NCBI GenBank assembly: GCA_964591275.1
Contig: CAZQAE010000054.1
Span: 1-34,855, forward strand
Length of the DNA stretch: 34,855 bases
Direction: 5' to 3'
From: G963674685 sp964591275
GTDB taxonomy: Bacteria > Lernaellota > Lernaellaia > JACKCT01
This document shows, piece after piece, positions 1 through 7,576 of this stretch (its first letter is position 1; the number at the start of each line of letters is the position of its first letter). Both the position numbers and the translations under genes were made by a program. The notes under the pieces were generated by a model that worked only from the letters and a program-made list of their open reading frames with translations, was not told the DNA's origin and did no database searches.

Positions 1-1098
1 GCGAAGACAGAGATTGCGGCATTGCGCGCACTGGCATTGAAGGAAGCTGATAAACTCAAGGCGGAAGCTCTTGTCGAAGCCGCCAAGATGAAAAAAGAAG
101 CTGAGGTGATTGCAAAGGAAACGGTTGAAAACGCATTTGCCGAAATTCGCCGGGAGCGTGAATCGTGGTTTGATAATCGGGTTTCGCACGAGAAGGAAAA
201 CTCTTGGGAAACGCCCGCTTTGGCGCAAGAAGACATTGTCGGCGCCACATTAGATCAAGACGACGCGCAAACGGATCCCGAAGTAAAACCGGAGGAGGAG
301 GTCGGCGCGGCGAACGAAGCCGGCGAGGATCACCCCGCGTGGGCCAAAAGCAAAGCAAGCGCGACCCAGGAAAAGGATAAAATGAAAAACATCCCCACCG
401 CCGGGGATTATATGCAGTTATTGGCGCAAAAAGGCGATAAAGACGCAAAAGCGATGGAGAGCGACGGCCAAGCCCTTCCCGCCAGGATCGACGATCTTGA
501 TACGCAAATCAAAGATGCGTCAACTGATCGGAAAAAAGATGCGGGGCTGGCGCTTTTCGATGACGCGTCCGCGCTGCAAAGCGATGTCGGCGAAGGCGAA
601 GAATTTGACGAAGAGGAAGTCATTGAAATTGAAGATGATTCCGCCCGAGTTGACAGTGAAGAACCGCAACGCATCGGCATGGGCGGCCTGATAATGCGCA
701 GCCTGGGCGGCATTATGGACACGGGCATTCTGCTATGCATCCTCGCTCTATTCGTCATCATCGGGAAAGTTGCCTTCTCCGTGGCGGGGCAGTCGGCGGG
801 ATGGGCGCCCTTTCTGAGGTTGTCAGGACCGATTTATGTCCTCTTTTTTATGCTGGCCTCGGGATACTTTACGCTTTTTATCGGCGGTGCCGGACAGACG
901 CCGGGCATGATGTTTTTTGGCCTCAAAGTCGTCAGCAAACGTGGAGAATTGATTGGATACAATCTGGCCTTCCTGCGCCACGGCTTGTGCCTGTTATCCG
1001 TTCTTTTCCTGGGCCTGGGCTTTTGGGGAATTCCGCTGGACCGAAACAGGCAGGGATGGCACGACAAACTCACGCAGAGCGTCGTTATCAGAAGCTAG
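1..1098 (+). CDS. RDD-family membrane protein, 5' end outside window
   Basis: The frame is open from base 1, so the gene starts upstream; 365 codons are visible. The first ~60 residues are rich in Ala, Lys and Glu and look like a charged helix or coiled coil. A long acidic, low-complexity linker follows to about nucleotide 660. The C-terminal ~135 residues form an RDD domain: RSLGGIMDTG, then hydrophobic segments near nucleotides 708-780, 815-890 and 970-1035, the motif GQTPGMMFFGLKVV, and the closing signature DRNRQGWHDKL. RDD proteins are small multi-pass membrane proteins, some linked to ion or solute transport; the substrate here cannot be told. The long cytoplasmic-looking extension is unusual for a plain RDD protein and suggests a regulatory or scaffold part. 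Confidence 0.8.
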   Translation, partial: AKTEIAALRALALKEADKLKAEALVEAAKMKKEAEVIAKETVENAFAEIRRERESWFDNRVSHEKENSWETPALAQEDIVGATLDQDDAQTDPEVKPEEEVGAANEAGEDHPAWAKSKASATQEKDKMKNIPTAGDYMQLLAQKGDKDAKAMESDGQALPARIDDLDTQIKDASTDRKKDAGLALFDDASALQSDVGEGEEFDEEEVIEIEDDSARVDSEEPQRIGMGGLIMRSLGGIMDTGILLCILALFVIIGKVAFSVAGQSAGWAPFLRLSGPIYVLFFMLASGYFTLFIGGAGQTPGMMFFGLKVVSKRGELIGYNLAFLRHGLCLLSVLFLGLGFWGIPLDRNRQGWHDKLTQSVVIRS

Positions 1099-1282
1099 AA
1101 GCTGATTGCTCAATTTGAGCACATGATTTGTGTGTATAATAATTTGTTTTTACAACAAACACCGGCGACGCCACTCATATTAATCCAAATCACGACATCC
1201 TGTATTAAGGTGCTTGACATGGTAATATTTCGTCGCCATTAACCATTGGCCAGTGCCCTGTCAAGTCCCATAACGTGTTGTA

Positions 1283-1397
1283 TTCGTTACAAAAAAAGTT
1301 CAGATGGGTGTTGACATACGCCTTGGCGTGCTTAAATTTATCCATTGGAAGGAAAAAGAATAAAGCAAGGAATAGAAACACTTTTCGTTACAAAAAA
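1283..1397. repeat. 14-bp direct repeat pair flanking the hsp20 promoter
   Basis: TTCGTTACAAAAAA occurs at 1283-1296 and again at 1384-1397, 101 bases apart, on either side of the candidate hsp20 promoter. The match is exact. The copies could be regulator sites or a small duplication. Confidence 0.55.
1311..1338 (+). promoter_or_regulatory. Candidate sigma-70-type promoter of hsp20
   Basis: TTGACA at 1311-1316 is followed after 16 bases by TAAATT at 1333-1338 (4/6 to TATAAT). This leaves a leader of about 90 bases before the hsp20 ATG. A heat-shock sigma-32 consensus is not evident. Confidence 0.5.
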
Positions 1398-1433
1398 CAA
1401 TAAATCAGTGCAAGCACTATAAGGAGGTCCATC

Positions 1434-1865
1434 ATGTCTCTCATTCATTGGAACGACGGCACACCGACAACAAACTTTAACAGGTTATTCGACAACTTCA
1501 TTAGCCGCACGCAGGATGAAAACTGGCAAAGCTGCCATTATTGCCCCAGCGTGGACATCAAGGAAACGGAGGACGCTTTCGCGATCTCAGCGGAATTGCC
1601 GGGCCTCGACAAAGAGGACGTCAATGTTTCCGTGGAAGAAGGCGTTCTGACCATCAGTGGCGAGCGCAAACTCGAGCGCGACGAGGAAAAGGAAAATTTC
1701 CACCTGGTGGAAAGATCCTACGGCAAGTTCATCCGGCGCTTTCACCTCGGCGACAAAGTGGATCACGAAAGCATTGCCGCTGGCATGGACAAGGGCATTC
1801 TCGAAATCACCTTGAAAAAGGCCGCCAAGATACTGCCCAAGCAGATCGAGGTCCAAGTCAAGTAA
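1434..1865 (+). CDS. Small heat-shock protein, Hsp20/alpha-crystallin family
   Basis: This 143-residue protein has the usual length of a bacterial small heat-shock protein, an ATP-independent holdase that binds unfolding proteins in the cytoplasm. The alpha-crystallin domain covers about residues 38-133. It begins at PSVDIKETEDAF, has the ELPG turn and ends with AGMDKGILEITLKK, the family's A-x4-G-x-L signature. A C-terminal IEV is the I-x-I/V tail that docks into neighbouring subunits. The start is set by a strong AAGGAGGT at 1421-1428, five bases before ATG. The gene appears monocistronic, with its own promoter and a terminator near 2043-2069 after a repeat-bearing gap. Assignment to the family is secure; the subgroup is not. 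Confidence 0.95.
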   Translation: MSLIHWNDGTPTTNFNRLFDNFISRTQDENWQSCHYCPSVDIKETEDAFAISAELPGLDKEDVNVSVEEGVLTISGERKLERDEEKENFHLVERSYGKFIRRFHLGDKVDHESIAAGMDKGILEITLKKAAKILPKQIEVQVK

Positions 1866-1908
1866 ATCCGAAGGGTGTGTGACCTAAATGGTGATCCATT
1901 TTGCAGCA

Positions 1909-1952
1909 GCCCGAAGGGCGATACAATATTAGCCGGCAGCGTAAGCTGCCGG
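1909..1952 (+). repeat. Dispersed REP-like repeat, copy 1
   Basis: This 44-bp unit has a small hairpin GCCCGAAGGGC (1909-1919), a linker GATACAATATTAG, and the palindrome CCGGCAGCGTAAGCTGCCGG (1933-1952). It matches the units at 31278-31321 and 31437-31480 at 43 of 44 positions. A degenerate half-unit, GCCCAAAAGGGC plus GATACAAA, follows at 1979-1998. Confidence 0.85.
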
Positions 1953-2030
1953 ACCATAGGTGTTTTATTTCCCTGTGAGCCCAAAAGGGCGATACAAACA
2001 GCCGCTAAAAATTCACGCAGCGAAAGCAAC

Positions 2031-2489
2031 TTACGCAAAGAGGCCCTCCGCAAAACGGGGGGCTTTTTTGTGCTGATAAGTTGGCGGAGTGATTTTGCTC
2101 TGCTGCCTTGCGTGGATATAAACGCGCACTTTTTTCCGGGCCGCATGAAGATGCTCGCCGACGGTTGTCTGGCTGATCCCAAGGCGCCTGGCGATGGCGC
2201 GCTGACTCTGGCCGTCAACGTAGGTCATTCGCAAAATGTTGAACTGCCTTCCCGTCATCCCCGGAACGACCTGAAGATCGGCGCAGCGCAGTTTTTCGAC
2301 GCTCATATCCCGCAAAGCCGGCGCGTATCCTTTGGCGTAAATTGCCGCGATGACGTACGGTTCAACGAGGACTTCGCGTCCTTCAAAGTTTCTTTGCTCC
2401 TTGGCCAGGATCTCTTCAACACGCGGGCAAACCTGCACGCAGGTGGGGCGATTTGGGCAATTTGAGCACGAGAATGTTTTTTGGTCCAT
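2031..2489 (-). CDS. Small HTH regulator with N-terminal Cys cluster and sigma-region-4-like domain
   Basis: The 152-residue protein has four cysteines near its N-terminus (C8, C11, C17, C21; pattern C-x2-C-x5-C-x3-C), which suggests a bound metal or Fe-S centre. Residues ~76-126 resemble sigma-70 region 4 or a LuxR-type helix-turn-helix, with recognition helix around ISQTTVGEHLHAA. No sigma region 2 is present, so it is more likely a regulator than a complete sigma factor. The start at 2489 was chosen over an upstream in-frame ATG at 2576 because GGGAG lies just before it and the Cys cluster begins at once. It is convergent with hsp20. Its last ~10 codons overlap the plus-strand terminator at 2043-2069. 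The regulated genes and the metal are unknown. Confidence 0.7.
   Translation of the reverse strand: MDQKTFSCSNCPNRPTCVQVCPRVEEILAKEQRNFEGREVLVEPYVIAAIYAKGYAPALRDMSVEKLRCADLQVVPGMTGRQFNILRMTYVDGQSQRAIARRLGISQTTVGEHLHAARKKVRVYIHARQQSKITPPTYQHKKAPRFAEGLFA
2043..2069 (+). terminator. Rho-independent terminator for hsp20
   Basis: GCCCTCCG (2043-2050), loop CAAAA, CGGGGGGC (2056-2063) forms an 8-bp stem with one G-U pair, followed by TTTTTT (2064-2069). It points along the hsp20 strand and lies inside the 3' end of the convergent HTH gene. Confidence 0.75.
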
Positions 2490-2659
2490 GAGTTTTCTCT
2501 CCCTTGTTTTCTTTGACCCGGTTTGTTTTTCGATATTATGATTTTCGGCGAAGGAGCGAAAATTCTCAAGACGCAAATTTGGCCGGGTCCGGCCATTTTA
2601 TGACAGGCAGCGACAAGGGAGTTATTGAGGGAAGAAAGTGGGGCCGAGAAGAGATACCG

Positions 2660-2757
2660 GGAAGCTGTTTCCTTAAAAGCACTCAATCAAATACCCGTCA
2701 CGTAAAACTAATCTTAATAAACTATTGATAAAATCAGGATAATTCGAAACAGCTTCC
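2660..2757. repeat. 12-bp perfect inverted repeat
   Basis: GGAAGCTGTTTC at 2660-2671 is inverted exactly as GAAACAGCTTCC at 2746-2757, with 74 bases between. The left copy of the 17-bp direct repeat lies in that interval. Confidence 0.7.
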
Positions 2758-2800
2758 TATAAAAGATCCATTATGCCGTCAAACAATCAAATACCCGTCA
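2684..2800. repeat. 17-bp direct repeat, 100-bp offset
   Basis: CAATCAAATACCCGTCA is present exactly at 2684-2700 and 2784-2800. A weaker relative, ACAAACAATCAAACAAATAC, follows at about 2879-2898. Confidence 0.75.
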
Positions 2801-3019
2801 AACAAAATTATTCAAGCTAAGCCTTTGATATTTCTATATATTATAGCTTCAACCTGCTCCAATTTCGTGTTTCTTCCGACAAACAATCAAACAAATACAG
2901 CCTATGCGTCGGTTTCGAGATCAATCCGGACATTGCGCTGATGAATTGATGGGTTCAGAAAATGGCGACCGGCAAGGCCCGCTTTGGGTGTGCCTGTCAT
3001 CCCATTTTTATCGAATAGC

Positions 3020-5806
3020 TCATTTATTTGTCGATTTCTTCTTTCGCTTTACTTTTTGCGCTTTAAGATGCTTTCTTCTTTCCTTGATGCGTTTGACAAC
3101 ATCCTTTGCGACCTCGACAACCTCCTGCGGCGCGCGGTATTCTTTTTCCAGCATCATCTTCAATCCAACGACAAGGGGCTCGAATTTCCCGGCGTGAGGC
3201 GATTTTTCAAGCACCTCCAAAGACTGCGCCGCTTGCCCCGCCGCCGCCGCATCAACGAAGAACTGAATGATGTCCTGTAAGAATTTTTCAATAAAATTGT
3301 CATCATCAAGGAAACTATTTGACAGCCCAAGAGCCTTATCCCATTGCTCGACCATGCCCAGTACGCAGGCCAAGGTATGTGAAAAGGTCTTGTCATTTGG
3401 AAAGCGCTCGACAGCGGTTTGGGCATATTCAACGGCGCGTGGAAGCAGATCATATTTTCCACTGCAATATACTACCCACGCAAAACCATTCGTTGCCTTC
3501 GCAACAATTTCGGCGATGGGGGCTTCCGTGCGCTCGCCGAAACGCTCAATCACCTCGTCGTAAACCTGTATCGCCTCCTCCGAGCGATTCAGTTCACCCA
3601 ATCTCATGCCCTTGTTGACAAAGGCCATAGCAACTTTTTCGGCGATAGGAACTTCCGAGCGCTTACCAAAACGCTCAATTGCCTCGTCGAAAACCTGTAT
3701 CGCCTCTTCCATGCGATCCAATTGGCCCAAACTCACGCCCTTGTTGATAAAGGCCATCGCAACCAGTTCAGCAATGGGGGCTTCCGTGCGCTCGCCGAAA
3801 CGCTCAATCACTTCATCGAAAACCTGAATCTCCTCTTCCGGGCGATTTAGACTGCCTAATCTCCAACCCTTGTTGTAAAGGGCCATAGCAACAAATTCAG
3901 CAATTGCGGCTTCCGGGCGCTTGCTGTAGCGCTCAATCACCTCGTCGTAAACCTGTATCTCCTCCCCCGGGCGATTCAATTGGCCCAATGTCACGGCCTT
4001 GTTGTAAAGGGCTATCACAACATTTTTGGCAATAGAAGCTTCTGTACGCTCTCCGAAACGCTCAAGCACTTCATCGCAAACCTGTATCATCTCCGTTAAG
4101 CGATTTAACAATGCCAATAAAGCGGCCTTGCAAATGAGGGCTGTTGAAGCCTGTTCAGCGATGGGAACTTCCAAGCGTTCGCCGAAACGTTTAAACACTA
4201 CATCGTAAACCTGTATCGCCTTCTCCAGACGATTCAACCGCTCCAATGTGATGCCCTTGTTGACAAGGGCCATCGCAACCCTTTCGGCAATGGGAGTTTC
4301 CTGGCGTTCACCAAAACGCTCAAGTACATCGTCGTAAACGGAAATGGCTTCTTCATATTTACTTTGTTTATACAGATCATAGCCTTTGCCGATTAAATCA
4401 GCAGCTGATTTAGCTAATTCCCTAATCTCCTTCGATTCAAGACCCAATGTCGCCGGCTCATTCGTGCTTCCATATTGATTATAAACTTCTCTCATTTCTT
4501 CGAGTTCAAACATCTCCTTCGGCGTCGCGGAGATAAGGCGCTTGATGGCGGCCTTATCCTCGTGATGTTTTTTGAATAAATGCCTGTATGCGGCGCAATG
4601 ATCGCTTCTGTCTGCTGGATCAAATTGCAATGCTTCTTCCGCGATGCAGCGGGCTGTTTCTTCCAGATCATAAAAACGGATCATGAACTCCACGACGGCC
4701 CGCGCGCGCTCCTCGGAACTGCTGCTTTGCCGCATTGCGTGGTAAATGTTGTAAAGCCTTTCCGTTACTTGGTAGAACTTCTTTCTTCCCTTTTTATACG
4801 CTTCCGATACCGCGCCTCGGTTTACAAGATTCAACAAAACCGCGCTGGCCTTACTGACATCCATACGCGATTTCTCGGCGACGGCTCTCGCCGACGCCGG
4901 TTCCCATATTTCTGCCAGCATTGCGAAAATCCGTCGTTCCTGCGGGGAGAGGGTTTCAATATTTGATTTGAAATAGGTCGTGTGGTCGTCGATGAGCACA
5001 TGCAGGTCTTCTATCAACTGCCGAAAGGATTTGCCCGCGGCGAAAGAGGCGAGAATAGTCAGAAGGCGCGGATTGCCGCCGGTCAAAATCTCCATGGGCC
5101 TTACGCGATCCTTCAGCAAATCCTCGCCGGTTACTGCCTTCCACATTCGGCGGCATTCTTGAGTTTTCAGTGGTTCGAGCCGTAATTCCCGAAACAGGTC
5201 GTACATGGCTTTGTCGGTGTTTTTTACTTCATCGAAGTGCGTTGTGGCAGTGGTCAGAAGCATGATGCGTTTTTCGTTGAGCAAGGTCTTTCGCATATCC
5301 CACGCCGCGTCGTCTGTCGCCTGATCGTCCATGAGCATGTTCATGTTCTCAATGATAATCAAAAGTCGCCGGTCTTTTTCATCGGCGAACTCGCATAGGC
5401 GCGCCAGCGCCTGGGATCGAAGCTGCTCCTGGTCTCGGACAGTCTCAAGCGCCTCGTAAATCGATTGCCATTTGCCGTCTTCAGACTTTCGGGCCAGGCT
5501 TCGAAGCACTTCCAGCCATAACTCGCCTTCGGTCGCAACCCCGTAGTTTTCTTCCGCCAGGCGGATGGGATACCACCGTTTCGACAATTCCTTGTCGTCA
5601 TCGACGGCGAAAGATACGCGGCGCATCAGCATGGTTTTGCCCATGCCACGCGGCGCAATAACCAAAAGGTGCTGATTGACCGTATTCGTGTTATCTCGCA
5701 CGCAGCGCAGTATAATTTTCAATTCCGCGCCGCGAACGACGAACGATTCGATTAGTTCTTCTTTGCTCAGGAAAGCGGGATTGTGCTTGATCAAGGGCTT
5801 TGACAT
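3020..5806 (-). CDS. STAND-like ATPase with winged helix and TPR-type repeat array
   Basis: The 928-residue protein begins with a P-loop NTPase domain (~20-275): Walker A APRGMGKT at 51-58, a Walker B-like strand LLIIIEN near 148-154, and GGNPR at 243-247, as in ORC/STAND-type ATPases. A winged helix follows (~286-352). A linker leads to seven 43-residue units (~487-787) of TPR-like pattern (A-I-Q-V-Y-D-E-V-I-E-R-F-G-E-R), then further helices and a very basic C-terminal tail (KVKRKKKSTNK). NTPase, winged helix and superstructure-forming repeats in this order are typical of STAND signal switches, in which the repeats sense a ligand or partner. ATG 5806 follows the upstream ATPase gene by three bases with GAGG before it, so the pair is probably translationally coupled. 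The target is unknown; a role in defence or stress signalling is inference. Confidence 0.8.
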   Translation of the reverse strand: MSKPLIKHNPAFLSKEELIESFVVRGAELKIILRCVRDNTNTVNQHLLVIAPRGMGKTMLMRRVSFAVDDDKELSKRWYPIRLAEENYGVATEGELWLEVLRSLARKSEDGKWQSIYEALETVRDQEQLRSQALARLCEFADEKDRRLLIIIENMNMLMDDQATDDAAWDMRKTLLNEKRIMLLTTATTHFDEVKNTDKAMYDLFRELRLEPLKTQECRRMWKAVTGEDLLKDRVRPMEILTGGNPRLLTILASFAAGKSFRQLIEDLHVLIDDHTTYFKSNIETLSPQERRIFAMLAEIWEPASARAVAEKSRMDVSKASAVLLNLVNRGAVSEAYKKGRKKFYQVTERLYNIYHAMRQSSSSEERARAVVEFMIRFYDLEETARCIAEEALQFDPADRSDHCAAYRHLFKKHHEDKAAIKRLISATPKEMFELEEMREVYNQYGSTNEPATLGLESKEIRELAKSAADLIGKGYDLYKQSKYEEAISVYDDVLERFGERQETPIAERVAMALVNKGITLERLNRLEKAIQVYDVVFKRFGERLEVPIAEQASTALICKAALLALLNRLTEMIQVCDEVLERFGERTEASIAKNVVIALYNKAVTLGQLNRPGEEIQVYDEVIERYSKRPEAAIAEFVAMALYNKGWRLGSLNRPEEEIQVFDEVIERFGERTEAPIAELVAMAFINKGVSLGQLDRMEEAIQVFDEAIERFGKRSEVPIAEKVAMAFVNKGMRLGELNRSEEAIQVYDEVIERFGERTEAPIAEIVAKATNGFAWVVYCSGKYDLLPRAVEYAQTAVERFPNDKTFSHTLACVLGMVEQWDKALGLSNSFLDDDNFIEKFLQDIIQFFVDAAAAGQAAQSLEVLEKSPHAGKFEPLVVGLKMMLEKEYRAPQEVVEVAKDVVKRIKERRKHLKAQKVKRKKKSTNK
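3482..4348 (-). repeat. Coding tandem repeats, 129-bp period
   Basis: Codons ~487-775 of the STAND-like gene are made of 43-codon units. Six are full and a seventh diverges midway. They share long stretches such as IQVYDEVIERFGERTEAPIAE. The high similarity suggests recent unit duplication. Confidence 0.85.
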
Positions 5807-5809
5807 GAC

Positions 5810-7078
5810 TTAAATTCCTCGCTGCGTCGGAGGTATGTAGAAAGAATGAAATTTCTTCACCCACCAATCACAAACGAATTTTGAGACAAACACATATTCA
5901 TTTTTCGGATTCAATTGCACGAATCCGTCATGCTCCAAAACACCCATGATCGTCATCAAGGCCGCCCTGGAATCGGTTGTTTTCAATCTTGCGCTTTGCG
6001 CCAGCACCATGGCAGTCTGGCGCGTCATGCCGCCTGAGATTGCGGATTCTGTCAGAAGATCGATAGCCAGCGGCACTAGCTCCCGGTCGAGTACGCGGTG
6101 CAATCTCTCTTCGTAGTCCGATAATACTGCATGGCCGCGGCTGCCGAGCATGAAATTATTATAAACTTTATCCACAAGAGAGATTGAAACAGTTCCGCCG
6201 TCGCTGTCGGGATCTCGACTGATTTCGTCATGGATATAGCCGAAGAACATCTGCACATGTTGAGGAATGTAGCATCCCAGCTTGTCTAGCATGGCGGCTC
6301 GAAAAGCTTCATCGAGGTCCAATTCGTAGTTTTTCGCTAAAGCCTTTAGGCAGGAGTCCGCGGTCTCTTTGGACCAGGGTGATAGATGGAATGGCCTTAG
6401 ATGGGCGATTTGGTTGCTGAGTTTGGCTTGATTCAGAATCGGCTCAAGGCCGATGGAGCCGCATATGACAAAGCTGATTCGGCCCTGATGCTTTCCCATC
6501 TCCTGGCGAAGCCATGATAGAAATGCATCGGTTTCGGTTATTCGCTCGTTTGTAATTTGACGATCTTTACCCCGCAATAAACGATTGACCATCACAGGGA
6601 ACTCGTCAAAGAAAAGAATTACTGACTTGTCGGCCTTCGCCAACTCCTCGAACATTCGCGAGCCTTTAGACTGCCAATCACCGGCGACGCCCTGGCGGAA
6701 GCTCAGCTCAAGATCGCTGATCCCAATGGAGTCGATTCTATCGACGATTTCCGACAGAAAGGATTTGAAAATATCCTTTGTATTGTTCCAAAGCCCGGCA
6801 TATTCTCGGGTGACTTTTGCAAGTTCGACAATGATGTCTTCGGGCTTATTGCTTCTCTGCAAATCAATGAACAATCCGTAACGCTCATCTTTTTCGCGTA
6901 GGCGGCGCAACGTTTCCCTGATGAGACTCGTTTTCCCGACCCTTCTCGGCGCAACGAGAAGGAGGTTTTCTCCCTGTTCCAATAATTGACGAAAACTCTC
7001 CAACTCCTCTTCCCTATTCCAGAATTCATCTCCATCAACCCAAGGTCCGACTTTGTTTTTCAGCTTATCCTTTTTCAT
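5810..7078 (-). CDS. Archaeal-type (ATPase_2-like) P-loop ATPase with C-terminal winged helix
   Basis: The 422-residue protein resembles the ATPase family common in archaea (Pfam ATPase_2, PF01637). NREEELESF (21-29) precedes Walker A APRRVGKT (43-50). Walker B is ILFFDEFP (154-161), and a sensor-1-like strand FVICGS lies at 203-208. The C-terminal ~80 residues look like a winged helix that may bind nucleic acid. The start was placed at ATG 7078, preceded by GGGAAGGAAAG. A longer frame upstream would run through the promoter and operators, so it is rejected. This is the promoter-proximal gene of a two-ATPase operon. Both proteins share the APR-x2-GKT type of P-loop but differ in all else. No known system was recognised. 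Confidence 0.8.
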   Translation of the reverse strand: MKKDKLKNKVGPWVDGDEFWNREEELESFRQLLEQGENLLLVAPRRVGKTSLIRETLRRLREKDERYGLFIDLQRSNKPEDIIVELAKVTREYAGLWNNTKDIFKSFLSEIVDRIDSIGISDLELSFRQGVAGDWQSKGSRMFEELAKADKSVILFFDEFPVMVNRLLRGKDRQITNERITETDAFLSWLRQEMGKHQGRISFVICGSIGLEPILNQAKLSNQIAHLRPFHLSPWSKETADSCLKALAKNYELDLDEAFRAAMLDKLGCYIPQHVQMFFGYIHDEISRDPDSDGGTVSISLVDKVYNNFMLGSRGHAVLSDYEERLHRVLDRELVPLAIDLLTESAISGGMTRQTAMVLAQSARLKTTDSRAALMTIMGVLEHDGFVQLNPKNEYVFVSKFVCDWWVKKFHSFYIPPTQRGI

Positions 7079-7089
7079 GGCTTTCCTTC

Positions 7090-7120
7090 CCAATGAAAAC
7101 GTTGCCAACGAATCCATTGT
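7090..7120. promoter_or_regulatory. Operator pair O1-O2 (downstream of promoter)
   Basis: Two 16-bp dyads of the form CCAAYG-N4-CRTTGN share one base: O1 7090-7105 (CCAATGAAAACGTTGC) and O2 7105-7120 (CCAACGAATCCATTGT). O2 covers the -10 box of the minus-strand promoter. Confidence 0.65.
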
Positions 7121-7144
7121 AAAGAATAAAAAAGTGAATGTCAA
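7116..7144 (-). promoter_or_regulatory. Strong promoter of the two-ATPase operon
   Basis: On the minus strand TTGACA (7139-7144) is followed after exactly 17 bases by TACAAT (7116-7121), matching 6/6 and 5/6 of the sigma-70 consensus. Transcription would begin about 30 bases before the ATG at 7078. Confidence 0.8.
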
Positions 7145-7152
7145 GGACTTTC

Positions 7153-7183
7153 CCAACGAATCCATTGGCAACGTTTTCGTTGG
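7153..7183. promoter_or_regulatory. Operator pair O3-O4 (upstream of promoter)
   Basis: O3 7153-7168 (CCAACGAATCCATTGG) and O4 7168-7183 (core CAACGTTTTCGTTG, a perfect dyad) share one base, as O1 and O2 do. O4 mirrors O1. The pair ends just upstream of the -35 box. Confidence 0.65.
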
Positions 7184-7188
7184 GAAGG

Positions 7189-7576
7189 AAGAAGCGCAAA
7201 ATTATCGGTTATTTGGTCGCGTTTTGAGCCTGAAAGCTTAAGCATTTACCCCCTCGGTCTTTCTTCGTATGCCTAAAGATGTTGTTTCAGTATAAAAACC
7301 CCGGCGACCTCCTCTGTCGCGATCCTCGCGGCGAATCTATATATCCAATAATTAATCTATGATTCCTTTCTTGCGGGACTGGTTCGCATGGCGGATCATC
7401 GATGGATTCCATGCGGCACATCCTTGTCGCAAAGCCTCATTTTTGCAGCGTTTATTATTATTTTTAGAGCCAATGAATTTTTCTTTGTTCATTCGCGGCA
7501 AATTTGGTAATCATTTTGCTATGGATATCCTCGAAAATTCGCGTTGTTTTTTTCCGATCACGCCGGGAGCGCCGTC
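7189..7576. other. Intergenic region between ATPase operon and A2M gene
   Basis: The genes on either side diverge. No convincing promoter for the A2M gene was found, though AT-rich blocks occur at 7335-7360 and 7450-7470. A small open frame at 7359-7580 has no support. Confidence 0.4.

Larger units (their letters stand above)
1099..1433. other. Intergenic region upstream of hsp20
   Basis: No gene is seen in these 335 bases. They hold a promoter candidate at 1311-1338, a second TTGACA at 1214-1219 with no good -10, the inverted pair CTTGACA (1213-1219) / TGTCAAG (1259-1265), and a 14-bp direct repeat. No CIRCE element (TTAGCACTC-N9-GAGTGCTAA) was found. Confidence 0.6.
2490..3019. other. Non-coding, AT-rich repeat region
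   Basis: This 530-base gap lies between the HTH gene start and the 3' end of the ATPase operon. No coding frame is convincing. It contains the 17-bp direct repeat and 12-bp inverted repeat listed separately. No clear terminator for the ATPase operon was seen. Confidence 0.6.
7085..7188. repeat. Long inverted repeat flanking the ATPase promoter
   Basis: Positions 7085-7108 pair with 7165-7188 as a 24-bp inverted repeat with one mismatch. With a few more mismatches the match extends to 7085-7119 / 7154-7188. The 34-base centre holds the promoter spacer and -35 box. Confidence 0.85.

Noticed and set aside
1099..1433. CIRCE heat-shock element
   Set aside because: No TTAGCACTC-N9-GAGTGCTAA or close relative was found.
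1875..2465. Plus-strand frame of 196 codons after hsp20
   Set aside because: It runs through the REP unit and terminator and is antisense to the HTH gene.
2031..2489. Complete sigma factor
   Set aside because: Only a region-4-like domain is present; region 2 is missing and a Cys cluster takes its place.
7079..7171. N-terminal extension of the first ATPase (MPMDSLGKS...)
   Set aside because: It would be encoded by the operators and promoter. A good ribosome site stands before ATG 7078.
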